Source: an uncultured Lachnospiraceae bacterium
GTDB taxonomy: Bacteria > Bacillota > Clostridia > Lachnospirales > Lachnospiraceae
Length of the DNA: 56,642 bases
Assembly (NCBI GenBank): GCA_910585905.1
Contig: CAJUID010000016.1
Location: forward strand, 1-56,642
Direction of reading: 5' to 3'
The number at the start of each line of letters is the position of its first letter. Positions within the stretch are counted from its first letter, which is position 1. The position numbers and the translations under genes were made by a program. A model generated the notes under the pieces. That model saw nothing but the letters and a program-made list of their open reading frames with translations, was not told the origin of the DNA and searched no databases. This document shows, in pieces, positions 25,803 to 35,934 of the stretch.

Positions 25803-27738
25803 GAACTGGTTCACCTCCTACTGCCCCATCTTGCAAGGCTCCGTCTGATGACGTGGAACTCGGCACAAAATCAGCTGCCTTGACAGCTGGCCCCTGAATA
25901 TAATCTACTTTCATATCAGAAAGATATAACAGCATCTCCATGCTGTCTATTCCATCCAAATAAAGTGTCCAGTTCCTGGCATTTAGCATATTGGCCATAT
26001 AGCGAAGCAGGCTGTTTTTTCCATCACAGTATGTCTTGACCATATGGCTGTTAATTTTCACGCTGTCAAAAGACATATTCAGAACATTTTTTAGATTGCA
26101 GACAATTACGCCAAAATGATCTAACAAAATAGACATCCCATAATCACGCAATAAGGCAAAACTTTCTTCCAGTTTCTCCTCATCAGCCCTCTGGTCTATT
26201 GTAAGCTCGACACAGATTCTCTTTCCAGGGATATCATAAGCTTTAAACATCCTGACATATTGCTCTGCCAGAGAAGTATTCGCAAGCTGGCTGGACAAGA
26301 GATTAATATGATAAACTGCATCAGACTTTTCAAGCATCCTGTTCTTCTTTACTACCTTGCACATCATCTCGACAGCAATCTGTCCCGCCTCCCTAATATA
26401 ACCTGTTTCCGCCGCCAGACTCCAGATACTTTCCTGTGAGATTTCTGTTCCATCCTCAAGATATTCCTGCAAAACAAACTCATACGAAACATCATTCCGA
26501 TCTGCCACCGACTGAATTGGCACAAAGGCAAAATGAAAATGCCTTGCCGCAATACATTGGCTAACCACACGCAGAGCTTCCAGGTCATGCTTAATCCCTT
26601 CCTGGTTTTCCCCCTGATAAGACAACAGATTATCACGCCCCATCTGTTCCATTGTCAGTTTGCGCATACTGGTAATCGTCCGCTGGAACTCTGCCGCATT
26701 ATATGCGGCATCCGCAAATCGTACTGTATAAAAACCGCACAGCAATGCTATATTTTTATTATGAATCCTAAAATAAGATGGAATTTTCTTCTCCAATATC
26801 TGATGTTTTTTCTCAGCATTGTCTTTTCCACGTAGCAGGATCATATATTCAAAGCTATGAATATGGTATACATTATGCCTGCCGCAAATACTCCGCAGAA
26901 TCTTCCCCATTCGCTTGTGAATCTGCACAATCTCTGCCTCTGTGCAAAAGTTTGTAATACTCTCAATATTATTAATGCAGATTCCAAGACAGACAAAATC
27001 TTCTTTATAATACGCACGTTCCAGAAGCACTTCATGAAATCCATCCCGGTCAAAACAAAAGCTGGAAAAAGAGCGATATTGATCCATATTGTGAAGTAGA
27101 ATGTAATAAGAAATCAAAACCCCCGCAAGTGTATAATAAGATGAAAGGTTTCTTGCCTTAAGAACCACCTGCATGGCAGCATCAAATAAAAGGAGCGCCT
27201 GTGAGATAGCCAGAACATAGAACACACGCTTTGACAGCCTCTTTCTACCTTGAAAAAGTACCAGTATCCCGGAACAGAGACAAATTGCTATCACTGCTGC
27301 CTGAAGCATATTTCCCCTTGCGCCATAATTGTCCTGATTGGGATAGGAAAAGGTAGAGAGCCCCAGCCATGGAGAGATAACAGAAAATATTCCTGCAAGC
27401 GCAATGATTCCCAGGAAAATACAGAATATCGGCGTCCGCACCAGACGCATCCGGCCAGTCACCGCCATATCATACAAAAAGATAGAAAGATATAAAACAA
27501 GCATACAAACACTCATAATAATACCCGAAACGGCATCCAGTGTCTCCTTATCCCCAAGATACTCAAGCGACATATATCCCAGGACCACATCCGCTGAAAC
27601 GGCAAGAAATGCCCAGAGCAACAACCAGATATAAATAGCATTTTTCCGCAACGCCATCCAGTTCTTGTAACTATAAAACAAAATAGTAATCAGCAGCATC
27701 ACAGCTGAAACTGATCCATACGCAATATAAACCTTCAT
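25795..27738 (-). CDS. Membrane protein with degenerate GGDEF and degenerate EAL domains
   Basis: This 647-residue protein is organised like its downstream neighbour: membrane segments in residues 8-215, a GGDEF-like region, and an EAL-like region. In the EAL region the key motifs are missing: VLQEYLED instead of E-A-L, HINLLSSQL, VELTIDQR, LDHFGVIVCNL in place of DDFGTG, and YLDGIDSMEML in place of AEGVE. The GGDEF site reads HIHSFEYMILLRG. It should therefore bind rather than make or break cyclic-di-GMP, or act by protein contact. The start is ATG 27738 after GGGGAG. It is the middle gene of a three-gene operon. Confidence 0.88.
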   Translation of the reverse strand: MKVYIAYGSVSAVMLLITILFYSYKNWMALRKNAIYIWLLLWAFLAVSADVVLGYMSLEYLGDKETLDAVSGIIMSVCMLVLYLSIFLYDMAVTGRMRLVRTPIFCIFLGIIALAGIFSVISPWLGLSTFSYPNQDNYGARGNMLQAAVIAICLCSGILVLFQGRKRLSKRVFYVLAISQALLLFDAAMQVVLKARNLSSYYTLAGVLISYYILLHNMDQYRSFSSFCFDRDGFHEVLLERAYYKEDFVCLGICINNIESITNFCTEAEIVQIHKRMGKILRSICGRHNVYHIHSFEYMILLRGKDNAEKKHQILEKKIPSYFRIHNKNIALLCGFYTVRFADAAYNAAEFQRTITSMRKLTMEQMGRDNLLSYQGENQEGIKHDLEALRVVSQCIAARHFHFAFVPIQSVADRNDVSYEFVLQEYLEDGTEISQESIWSLAAETGYIREAGQIAVEMMCKVVKKNRMLEKSDAVYHINLLSSQLANTSLAEQYVRMFKAYDIPGKRICVELTIDQRADEEKLEESFALLRDYGMSILLDHFGVIVCNLKNVLNMSFDSVKINSHMVKTYCDGKNSLLRYMANMLNARNWTLYLDGIDSMEMLLYLSDMKVDYIQGPAVKAADFVPSSTSSDGALQDGAVGGEPVHV

Positions 27739-27830
27739 TTTACTCCCCACACTGCTCTCAGCAGCCTAAATGATAAAATCTATTTATCATCCGCCATTAA
27801 AAATCCTGCATTTCCTGCTTGCATCTATTT

Positions 27831-29699
27831 TTACCGCTCCTTTTTGTAAATATGGAAACAATTTTTACCTCCATTTTTAGAACGGTATAATGCACTGTCC
27901 GCCATCTTATAGATCGTTTCAAAATCCTGCCCAAAATCTGGAGCAATCGCAATACCAACACTGCTTGAAATATTAATGGATACGCCGCCATTCGTATAGG
28001 TACGGCGATTAGCCTCACATATCTGCTCCGCTTTCTTTTTGATATAACTTAACAAGCTTTCATCATCAAATGCATCATAAGAAGCACAGACTGCAAATTC
28101 ATCACCGCCCAGACGGCCGACATATGCATTATTTGAAAAGATTTCTGTCAGCTTATTTGCTGTATCAACGATCGCATTATCCCCATAGATATGGCCTAGT
28201 TTATCATTTACATTTTTAAAATTATCTAAATCCACCATAAAGAAAATATAATGAGTGTGTCCCTCAATATGCTGCAGGCATTTTGTCACTTTCTCTTCCA
28301 TTGTCTTTTTATTCAAGACACCAGTTAAAAGATCATTCTCCGCCCTCTGCACCAAATCTTTTTCTTCTGCAATCTGCTGATCAGCACTCTCAATCTTTCC
28401 AAGAAACTTCTGGTTCGTCCCCAGACGGGCATCCTTCACTAAAATACCAGATACACGGAACCAGCCATAATTCCCATCTGCTAGATTCTTTATCCTGATT
28501 TCCGACATAAACTGTCTGGACTCATCGTCATAGAAGCGGTGAATTCTTCCACGCACGGAACGGTCATCCTCATGGACATATTGGTAAACATCATAGACTT
28601 CCTCCCCGCGGAGGGTTGAAACTTCCTGCCCAAACATCTCCATCGTATCCCCAAACATCCGAAATCTTTTTGGCTCAAACTGAAATTCAAAAACTACAGA
28701 TTTATCCATGGAATCCAAAATCGCATACCGCTCCAGAGCATCACAATTTAACTTATCCCTATGATTTAATAACACAATTACAACAAGAAAGAGTATCCCA
28801 AAAGCAGCAAAAACTGCAAAATATAATTTTGTACCAACTCCCATTGTCAACCCAGAGCTTTTTATTTCCTCCGCACCTTCCGCAAACCCAAAATACCAAT
28901 TACCATACTCACTTGGATGCAGAGCCATCAAATAGTCACTTCCGCTATATTCATGATGGAACGTAAAGGTATCATCCCTCTGTACTTTATGTTCAATATC
29001 AGAAACAGAACTGATATCCCCTGTTAGATCACCATTGCCAAGATATGTAAAAAAGTTATTTGCCTTGCCGCCTAAAATCTCATTAAACTTCTTTCCCTTT
29101 GTAACATAGTTTCCTTTGGAGGAAATCAAGAAAGCACAGCCTTTTTGAGAATATCCCCATTGATCCATTAACTCATTTAGATCATCAATAGTAACTGTCC
29201 CCACTACAATCCCTGTTACTTTCCCACTCACCTCAATCGGAACTGCAAGCAGAACCGCTGCATTATCAAACTGGTCATAAAGCATATCGCTGTAGACAAT
29301 TGGCTTTTTATCATAAACAAGCGTTTGGAGCATCCCAGCCTGGTCTAACTTTAACGTAATATGGTCGCCATATTCCTGTGTGCCCTGCACTGTCAAAATA
29401 GACAATGAACTAAAAAGTGGCCGATATCCCTTTAATAATTCACGCGTTGCAGAAGTATCTTCATAGATCGACACATTAACTGCTTTTCCTAGCTGTTTTA
29501 ATTGATTTAAGCTGCCTTCGATCATATCATCAAAATAAGCTGCAAAGATTTCGGCATTGCTTGCCAAATTTTCCTCCGCAATCCTGGTAGTGCTTTGTTT
29601 GACATCCCCACGCATAGAAGAGAAACACAGTGCACCAATTAATAAAACTGCAACCAGTAAAATATATATTTTTTCGTAACTCCAAAACGCTTTTTTCAT
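27831..29699 (-). CDS. Membrane diguanylate cyclase with extracellular dCache-like sensor
   Basis: This 622-residue protein starts at 29699 behind GGAGG. A membrane segment at 8-28 is followed by an extracellular dCache-like sensor (to about 275; GTVTIDDLNELMDQWGYSQ is typical), a second membrane segment near 285-305, a PAS-like region, and a GGDEF domain with RLGGDEFAV intact. No RxxD inhibitory site is seen ahead of it. It should make cyclic-di-GMP from two GTP in response to an outside ligand. Relatives of this fold bind amino acids or small metabolites. First gene of the operon, 92 bp ahead of the next. Confidence 0.93.
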   Translation of the reverse strand: MKKAFWSYEKIYILLVAVLLIGALCFSSMRGDVKQSTTRIAEENLASNAEIFAAYFDDMIEGSLNQLKQLGKAVNVSIYEDTSATRELLKGYRPLFSSLSILTVQGTQEYGDHITLKLDQAGMLQTLVYDKKPIVYSDMLYDQFDNAAVLLAVPIEVSGKVTGIVVGTVTIDDLNELMDQWGYSQKGCAFLISSKGNYVTKGKKFNEILGGKANNFFTYLGNGDLTGDISSVSDIEHKVQRDDTFTFHHEYSGSDYLMALHPSEYGNWYFGFAEGAEEIKSSGLTMGVGTKLYFAVFAAFGILFLVVIVLLNHRDKLNCDALERYAILDSMDKSVVFEFQFEPKRFRMFGDTMEMFGQEVSTLRGEEVYDVYQYVHEDDRSVRGRIHRFYDDESRQFMSEIRIKNLADGNYGWFRVSGILVKDARLGTNQKFLGKIESADQQIAEEKDLVQRAENDLLTGVLNKKTMEEKVTKCLQHIEGHTHYIFFMVDLDNFKNVNDKLGHIYGDNAIVDTANKLTEIFSNNAYVGRLGGDEFAVCASYDAFDDESLLSYIKKKAEQICEANRRTYTNGGVSINISSSVGIAIAPDFGQDFETIYKMADSALYRSKNGGKNCFHIYKKER

Positions 29700-29793
29700 A
29701 TCAGGCCTCCATTCCCCATTAATAGTAGAACTCCATCTGATTCCCTTATCCGAAAACAATTTATTCCTTCCCTAAACGAAAATATCCAGAAAA

Positions 29794-29819
29794 AGTATAA
29801 CATATTTTGTCACAAAATA
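29794..29819 (-). promoter_or_regulatory. -10 box and overlapping 17-bp palindrome upstream of the cyclic-di-GMP operon
   Basis: The minus-strand -10 TATACT at 29794-29799 is preceded directly by TATTTTGTGACAAAATA (29803-29819), a perfect palindrome about the centre base. No good -35 hexamer exists. The layout fits an operator or activator site over the core promoter. Confidence 0.5.
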
Positions 29820-29833
29820 CCATACCGCTTACT

Positions 29834-29921
29834 AAAAAAAGGACACCATCCGCCATATGCTTATTGCGATTCATAGTCATTTATCGCATGATGCAATTGT
29901 AACATATGCTGTAAGGTGCCC
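29834..29921 (-). terminator. Large structured terminator of the trp operon
   Basis: On the minus strand GGGCACC pairs with GGTGTCC and is followed by seven T. Inside, CATATG pairs with CATATG and ATTGC/GCAAT plus ATGCGAT/ATCGCAT form inner stems. It starts 25 bp after the trpA stop. The size is unusual for a terminator. Confidence 0.7.
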
Positions 29922-29946
29922 ATCTACAAATATATATTTCAAAAAC

Positions 29947-30720
29947 TTAGTCGGTCATCTCTGATACCATTTCTGCTACATATTTTTTAAGTTCTGGCTC
30001 TGCCCTATCGCCATATTCTGCAATAATCCTGACGATGGCACTTCCAACAATAACCCCATCCGCAATTGCCGAATACTTTGCGGCCTGCTCTTTTGTATTG
30101 ATGCCAAAACCAATCGCTGTCGGTGTATCTGTCACACCCCGTATAATTTCTATCATTTCCCCTACATCCGTTGTAATCTCACTTCTGGCTCCCGTCACCC
30201 CCATAGAGGATACCACATAAATGAAACCAGAGGAATCTTTTACTGCCATTTCTATTCTCTCCTTGGAAGTTGGAGCCACCATTGTAATAAGGTCAATGCC
30301 ATACTTTGATGCCGTCGGTAAAAACTCCATTCTCTCCTCAAATGGAAGGTCTGGTATAATAACGCCATCTATCCCGCATTCCCTACATCCCTCGCAGAAT
30401 TTATCATATCCATATTTGTAGATTGTGTTTAAATACGCCAAAAATACTAGTGGAATATCCGTCTTTTTGCGGAGCGAACGAACCATCTCAAGAATCCCAT
30501 CCAAGGTGCAGCCTGCGGACAACGCACGGACATCTGCCTCCTGGATTACTGGCCCATCTGCAATTGGGTCAGAAAATGGTATGCCTAACTCAATAAGAGA
30601 AGCACCTGCCTCCTCCATCCCCAATACAAACTCCTCCGTTTTATCTAATGTCGGGTCTCCTGCTGTCAGAAATCCGATAAATGCCTTCTTATTCTCAAAC
30701 GCCTGATATATTCTACTCAT
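29947..30720 (-). CDS. trpA: Tryptophan synthase alpha chain
   Basis: This 257-residue chain cleaves indole-3-glycerol phosphate to indole and glyceraldehyde 3-phosphate and passes indole to TrpB. The start ATG (MSRIYQAF) overlaps the trpB stop by 8 bp. Hallmarks: FIGFLTAGDPTLDKT, LIELGIPFSDPIADGPVIQ (catalytic Glu and Asp region), DGVIIPDLPFEE (second catalytic Asp), and PTAIGFGI. Last gene of trpEGDCBA. Confidence 0.98.
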   Translation of the reverse strand: MSRIYQAFENKKAFIGFLTAGDPTLDKTEEFVLGMEEAGASLIELGIPFSDPIADGPVIQEADVRALSAGCTLDGILEMVRSLRKKTDIPLVFLAYLNTIYKYGYDKFCEGCRECGIDGVIIPDLPFEERMEFLPTASKYGIDLITMVAPTSKERIEMAVKDSSGFIYVVSSMGVTGARSEITTDVGEMIEIIRGVTDTPTAIGFGINTKEQAAKYSAIADGVIVGSAIVRIIAEYGDRAEPELKKYVAEMVSEMTD

Positions 30721-31897
30721 GTAAATCAACCCCCCTGTATCTAGCTATTGCTGCCACATCTTTGTCCCCGCGCCCAGATAAAGTGCAGATAATAATCTGT
30801 TCCTTATCCATCTTTGGCGCAATCCTCATAAGGTGCGCTACAGCATGAGAGCTTTCAATTGCCGCAATGATGCCTTCTGTCCTTGCGATGTACTCAAATG
30901 CTTCCACTGCCTCCTCGTCTGTGACGGGCACATATTCCGCCCTCCCGATATCCTTCAGATAAGCGTGCTCTGGCCCTACTCCTGGATAATCAAGCCCAGC
31001 AGATATGGAGTAAACTGGCGCAATCTGCCCATATTCATCCTGACAGAAATAAGATTTCATTCCATGAAAAATCCCCTCTGACCCTACCGCCATCGTAGCT
31101 GCTGTTTTATCGCTGTCAACACCATGCCCTGCCGCCTCACAGCCAATCAGACGCACATCCTGATCCTGAATAAATTCATAAAACGACCCCATCGCATTGC
31201 TGCCCCCGCCGACACATGCCATCACTACATCTGGCAGCCGTCCTTCTATCTCCAAAATCTGTTCTCTTGCCTCTTTGCTGATAATGCTCTGAAAATCCCT
31301 GACAATCATAGGAAACGGATGCGGCCCCATCACGGACCCAAGAACATATAATGTATCATCTACACGTGCCGTCCATTCCCTCATGCAGGCATTTACCGCG
31401 TCTTTTAAGGTCATCGTCCCAGTCTCCACCGCATGAACCTTTGCCCCAAGGAGTTCCATGCGGTATACATTCAACGCCTGGCGGATTGTGTCTTCCTTCC
31501 CCATATAAATCTCACACTCCATATCCAAAAGTGCTGCAGCTGTAGCGGTTGCCACACCGTGCTGGCCTGCCCCTGTCTCAGCAATCACTCTGGTCTTTCC
31601 CATCTTTTTCGCAAGAAGCACCTGCCCAAGTACATTATTAATCTTATGGGAACCGGTGTGGTTTAAATCCTCTCGCTTAAAATATATCTTAGCCCCGCCT
31701 AGGTCCCTAGTCATCTTTTTAGCATAATAAAGAAGGGATGGCCTGCCCGCATACTCCCTGTTTAATGTATCAAGCTCCTTCACAAAATCTGGATCATTTT
31801 TAAAACTTTCATAAGCATCTTCCAATTTGTGTATTTCATTCATAAGAGTTTCCGGTATATACTGCCCCCCATGTTTTCCATATCTTCCTTTACTCAT
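30713..31897 (-). CDS. trpB: Tryptophan synthase beta chain
   Basis: This 394-residue PLP enzyme joins indole and serine. The start is at MSKGRYGKHGGQYIPE; the frame upstream is open only via TTG. The PLP lysine is in LNHTGSHKINN, the phosphate cup in CVGGGSNAMG, and the catalytic Glu in AETGAGQHG. The 55 bp between trpC and trpB hold no trpF, which often occurs there. Confidence 0.98.
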   Translation of the reverse strand: MSKGRYGKHGGQYIPETLMNEIHKLEDAYESFKNDPDFVKELDTLNREYAGRPSLLYYAKKMTRDLGGAKIYFKREDLNHTGSHKINNVLGQVLLAKKMGKTRVIAETGAGQHGVATATAAALLDMECEIYMGKEDTIRQALNVYRMELLGAKVHAVETGTMTLKDAVNACMREWTARVDDTLYVLGSVMGPHPFPMIVRDFQSIISKEAREQILEIEGRLPDVVMACVGGGSNAMGSFYEFIQDQDVRLIGCEAAGHGVDSDKTAATMAVGSEGIFHGMKSYFCQDEYGQIAPVYSISAGLDYPGVGPEHAYLKDIGRAEYVPVTDEEAVEAFEYIARTEGIIAAIESSHAVAHLMRIAPKMDKEQIIICTLSGRGDKDVAAIARYRGVDLHE

Positions 31898-31952
31898 ATC
31901 TATAACCCTGCCTTTCAAATAAATCTCCTAAATAATTCTTATTTTTCCTCCT

Positions 31953-32744
31953 CTAGCACCCTCCGGCAGCCACCAAATCAACAAGCATCCCACGGATATC
32001 ACCCGCACGCATCAAGCTCTCACCAACCAGTGCAGCGTCCACTCTGTTTCGTGCTAATTCCTTTATATTTGCCGGATTACTGATACCACTCTCCGATACA
32101 AACAAAATTCCGTCCGGCACTAATTTTCTCAGTCGAATGCTATTTCTAATATCAACGGTGAACGTCTTTAAATCACGGTTATTTACCCCTATTACTCGCA
32201 CGCCTGCTGACACCGCCTGTTCTATTTCCTTTTCATTATGGACCTCCACCAGTGCAGATAATCCAAGGGAATCCGCTATTTCTATATAACGCTTTAGTGT
32301 TTCCACATCCAGAAGTGAACAGATAAGAAGCACTGCAGAAGCCCCTATTATCTTCGCTTCATATATCATATATTCATCTACTATAAAATCCTTCCGCAAC
32401 AACGGTAACGAAACCACCTTGTGAATCTCTGCCAGATATTCATCTGACCCCTGAAAAAAAAATGGTTCTGTCAAGACTGACACTGCCGCTGCCCCAGCCT
32501 CCTCATAATCCTCTGCAATTCTGCAGTAAGGAAAATCCGGCACAATCAGCCCCTTGGAGGGCGAAGCTTTCTTCACCTCACAGATAAGAGAAACACCTTC
32601 CCCCTCCAAAGCCCTTTCAAATGGAAACTCTGTATCAGTTTGTATCGCCATGGCTTCATCCCTAATCTGCTTGAATGGCACTTCCTGTTTCCTCTTTGCC
32701 ACCCGCTTTTTTGTTTTTTCTGCAATTTCCTCTAAAATATTCAT
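31953..32744 (-). CDS. trpC: Indole-3-glycerol phosphate synthase
   Basis: This 263-residue barrel enzyme closes the indole ring. Typical features: LICEVKKASPSKGLI (catalytic Lys and Glu), PLLRKDFIVDEYMIYEAK (KDF), GVNNRDLKTFTVD and FVSESGI. It starts at the base right after the trpD stop. It is the stand-alone enzyme, not fused to TrpF. Confidence 0.98.
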   Translation of the reverse strand: MNILEEIAEKTKKRVAKRKQEVPFKQIRDEAMAIQTDTEFPFERALEGEGVSLICEVKKASPSKGLIVPDFPYCRIAEDYEEAGAAAVSVLTEPFFFQGSDEYLAEIHKVVSLPLLRKDFIVDEYMIYEAKIIGASAVLLICSLLDVETLKRYIEIADSLGLSALVEVHNEKEIEQAVSAGVRVIGVNNRDLKTFTVDIRNSIRLRKLVPDGILFVSESGISNPANIKELARNRVDAALVGESLMRAGDIRGMLVDLVAAGGC

Positions 32745-33767
32745 CTATGATTCCCCATTTCTAGCGTTCGATAGGCTGATAAATCCCTCCAGCTGTTCCA
32801 AAGCTGCACCATTTACCATAACCTGCTCCGCTTTTGCCATCCCTTCCGCTATTGTAAGATTTCCGTCCGCAACCGAAATCGCAGCGCCAGCATTTAACAA
32901 TACTGCATCAAATTTCGCTCCCCGTTTACCTCCCAAAATCTCACGGACAATCTGGGCATTCTCATCCGGGCCTCCTCCAAGCAATTCCTCTTTCCTACAG
33001 CGCTCCAACCCGAATTGTTCTGGCGTGATTTCATATGTCGAGAATGTCCCACCTCTCATTTCACAGACCTTTGTCGGCGCACTGAGGGATATTTCATCCA
33101 TTCTATCCATTCCATAAACTACCATTGCCCTTTTCACTCCCAAGTTATTTAATACATGGGCCTGCTGCTCCACCAGCCCTTCATCATAAACTCCAAGAAG
33201 CATCTGTGTTGCCCCTGCCGGGTTCGCGATTGGCCCCAGAATATTAAATAACGTCCGAATGCCGATTTCTTTCCTTACGCTGCCAACATAACGCATGGCG
33301 GTGTGATATTTTTGTGCAAACAGAAAACAGAGATTAATTTCCTCTAATATATGTTCACTGCGGCTGGCATCCGCATCAATCTTTACCCCCAATGCTTCAA
33401 GGCAGTCCGCCGTGCCACACTTGCTGCTAGCTGCACGGTTTCCGTGTTTTGCCACAGGATAACCTGCTGCAGAAGCTACAAGCGAAGACACTGTAGAAAT
33501 ATTAAATGTATTAGAGCCATCACCACCAGTTCCCACGATCTCCAGCACATCTTTATCATTATGAAAAACAGCACAGTGGGCACGCATCACCTTCGCTGCT
33601 GCTGTAATCTCCTCCACAGTCTCCCCCTTCACGGACAATGCCGTCAAAAACGCTGCCTTCTGTGCATCCGTCGCCTCCCCTGACATAATTTCATCCATAA
33701 CTTGTTCCATCATTCCTGCTTCGAGGTTCTTTTTATCTGTCAATAATTCAATCGCTTTTCTAATCAT
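32745..33767 (-). CDS. trpD: Anthranilate phosphoribosyltransferase
   Basis: This 340-residue enzyme transfers phosphoribose from PRPP to anthranilate. Motifs: IVGTGGDGSNTFNISTVSS (PRPP loop), KHGNRAASSKCGTADCLEAL, and LFNILGPIANPA. It is a separate chain; trpG is encoded upstream and not fused. Confidence 0.98.
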   Translation of the reverse strand: MIRKAIELLTDKKNLEAGMMEQVMDEIMSGEATDAQKAAFLTALSVKGETVEEITAAAKVMRAHCAVFHNDKDVLEIVGTGGDGSNTFNISTVSSLVASAAGYPVAKHGNRAASSKCGTADCLEALGVKIDADASRSEHILEEINLCFLFAQKYHTAMRYVGSVRKEIGIRTLFNILGPIANPAGATQMLLGVYDEGLVEQQAHVLNNLGVKRAMVVYGMDRMDEISLSAPTKVCEMRGGTFSTYEITPEQFGLERCRKEELLGGGPDENAQIVREILGGKRGAKFDAVLLNAGAAISVADGNLTIAEGMAKAEQVMVNGAALEQLEGFISLSNARNGES

Positions 33768-33793
33768 ACTCTTTCCCCCATTTCCATTTAAAA

Positions 33794-34357
33794 TTATCCC
33801 AAAAAATTTTCCATCATCACTTTTCCCTTTGGAGTCAAAATTGACTCCGGGTGGAACTGCAGCCCATAGATTTCATACTCCCTATGCTTTACAGCCATAA
33901 CCTCGCCATCTTCTGAAACAGCCGTTACTTCTAGGCAATTTGGAATAGTCTCCCTTATTGCCGCCAGAGAATGGTATCTGGCTGCCTCTGCTGTGCATCC
34001 AATCCCACGAAACAGCTTACAGCCTTCTATAAGGCGGATAACCGACATTTTCCCATGCATCATCCTCTTTGCATAAGACACTTCCGCCCCAAATGCTTCA
34101 CAAATTGCCTGATGTCCAAGGCATACACCAAGAATGGGCATTTTTCCTTTCAAGGAGCAAACTACTTCCTCACAGATTCCAGCATTGGCAGGTTTTCCAG
34201 GCCCCGGTGAAATTATTATATAAGCCGGATTCATTTTCTCGATCTCTTCTACCGTATACTCGTCATTCCGAATCACTCTGATATCTGGGTTAATGCTTCC
34301 AACTAACTGATACAGATTATAAGAAAAGCTATCATAGTTATCAATCAGCAATATCAT
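33794..34357 (-). CDS. trpG: Anthranilate synthase glutamine amidotransferase component
   Basis: This 187-residue class I amidotransferase supplies ammonia to TrpE. Catalytic triad: the Cys in GVCLGHQAI, and the His and Glu in LQFHPESI. It also has IDNYDSFSYNL and SPGPGKPANAG. It starts one base after the trpE stop. PabA-type use in folate synthesis is possible, but the operon favours TrpG. Confidence 0.97.
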   Translation of the reverse strand: MILLIDNYDSFSYNLYQLVGSINPDIRVIRNDEYTVEEIEKMNPAYIIISPGPGKPANAGICEEVVCSLKGKMPILGVCLGHQAICEAFGAEVSYAKRMMHGKMSVIRLIEGCKLFRGIGCTAEAARYHSLAAIRETIPNCLEVTAVSEDGEVMAVKHREYEIYGLQFHPESILTPKGKVMMENFLG

Positions 34358-35815
34358 CTACATCACCTCCTGCCCTTGCACAACAGCATCCATCACTGCT
34401 TTTGCCTTGTTGATGCACTCCCTATATTCACTTTCTGGTACACTATCCGCCACAATGCCTGCACCGGAACGGACAAAGACTTTGCCGTTTTTGTGGTAGG
34501 CTGTGCGGATGGCAATGCAGGTATCAAGATTTCCCGCAAAGTCGATATAACCAATTGCTCCGCCATAGATTCCACGCTTGTTATTTTCCAATTCATTAAT
34601 AATTTCCATTGCGCGCATTTTAGGAGCACCAGAGAGTGTTCCCGCTGGAAGTACCGCATCAATAGCATCTAGGCTGCACTTATCATCCCGGATCGTTCCC
34701 TTTACTGTGGAGCCAATATGCATTACATGGGAGTATCTTAGCACCTCCTGATAACTCTCAACCTCCACCGTACCAAAATGGCTAATCTTCCCCAGATCAT
34801 TGCGCCCAAGATCCACCAACATATTATGCTCCGCGCATTCCTTCCCGTCCGCCAGCAGCTCCCGCTCCAGTTTCTCATCCTCTTCCTTTGACGCGCCTCT
34901 TGGACGTGTCCCCGCAAGCGGAAATGTATGAAGTGTGCCATGCTCCAGCTTTACTAGCGTTTCTGGGGAAGCCCCCGCAACCTCCATATCCTCACTGCTA
35001 AAATAAAACATATATGGGGATGGATTAATTGTACGCAACAAGCGGTATGCATTGAGCAGGCTGCCTTCATAGTCCGCCTCCAGCCGGTTTGATAAAACCA
35101 CCTGGAAAATATCGCCCTCATAAATATAATGCTTTGCCTTTTCTACCATCCGGCAATACTCTTTTTCAGAAAACAGCGGCCTAAATTCCGAAGTAACTTT
35201 ACCCGGAATCACCTCCACCGGCTTCCCATATAGGATTAGGCTAACCATCCGATCAATTTCCTCTATGCAGCGACTATACTCCTCTTCCAAATTGTCTGTA
35301 CCTGCATTTGCTATCAGAAAAATTTTTTGATGATAATTGTCAAAGGCAATTACCTTGTCAAACAGCATCAAATCCACATCTTTGAACCCTTCCACGTCCT
35401 CCGCATCCAAATTTAATTTTGGTTTGCTGTATTTAACATAATCATACGAAAAATATCCTACCAGCCCTCCGGTAAAAGTTGGAAGTCCCTCCACCTTTGG
35501 ACTTGTGTACTTCTTAAGAATCTCCTGAATATACTCACCTGGATGGTCAGCCGCTTTTGTCTCTTTCCTGCCATTCCTGATGGTCATCTGACCATCAATA
35601 CAGGTGATCTCCATTTTGGGGGCATACCCTAGAAATGTATATCTGCCCCATTTTTCCTGATTCTCAACACTTTCCAGCATATAACAATGGCTGCTGACAC
35701 CCTTTAAGATGCGCAGCACCTCCATCGGCGTCTTAAGGTCTGCCATAATCTCTTTGCTAATTGGCACCATATGGTATCCAACTGCCAATTTCTTTGCTTC
35801 CTGAAATGTAATCAT
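34358..35815 (-). CDS. trpE: Anthranilate synthase component I
   Basis: This 485-residue enzyme converts chorismate to anthranilate. It begins behind GGGAGG. The N-terminal part carries LESVENQEKWGRYTF, which resembles the L-x-x-S tryptophan feedback site. The catalytic half shows IYEGDIFQVVLSNR, INPSPYMFYF, ASPETLVKL, PLAGTRPRG, LVDLGRNDLGK and YGGAIGYIDFAGNLDTCIAI. First gene of the operon, behind the T-box leader. Confidence 0.98.
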   Translation of the reverse strand: MITFQEAKKLAVGYHMVPISKEIMADLKTPMEVLRILKGVSSHCYMLESVENQEKWGRYTFLGYAPKMEITCIDGQMTIRNGRKETKAADHPGEYIQEILKKYTSPKVEGLPTFTGGLVGYFSYDYVKYSKPKLNLDAEDVEGFKDVDLMLFDKVIAFDNYHQKIFLIANAGTDNLEEEYSRCIEEIDRMVSLILYGKPVEVIPGKVTSEFRPLFSEKEYCRMVEKAKHYIYEGDIFQVVLSNRLEADYEGSLLNAYRLLRTINPSPYMFYFSSEDMEVAGASPETLVKLEHGTLHTFPLAGTRPRGASKEEDEKLERELLADGKECAEHNMLVDLGRNDLGKISHFGTVEVESYQEVLRYSHVMHIGSTVKGTIRDDKCSLDAIDAVLPAGTLSGAPKMRAMEIINELENNKRGIYGGAIGYIDFAGNLDTCIAIRTAYHKNGKVFVRSGAGIVADSVPESEYRECINKAKAVMDAVVQGQEVM

Positions 35816-35934
35816 GCCATCCTCCCTTTCTGTTTCACAATTTGCAACAATGCCTGCCGGAAATATGGACTAGTTATGATTCACCGTTCCTTTTTAAAAC
35901 TATAGGACATCGCTAGCCTATTAATAGAAAACAC

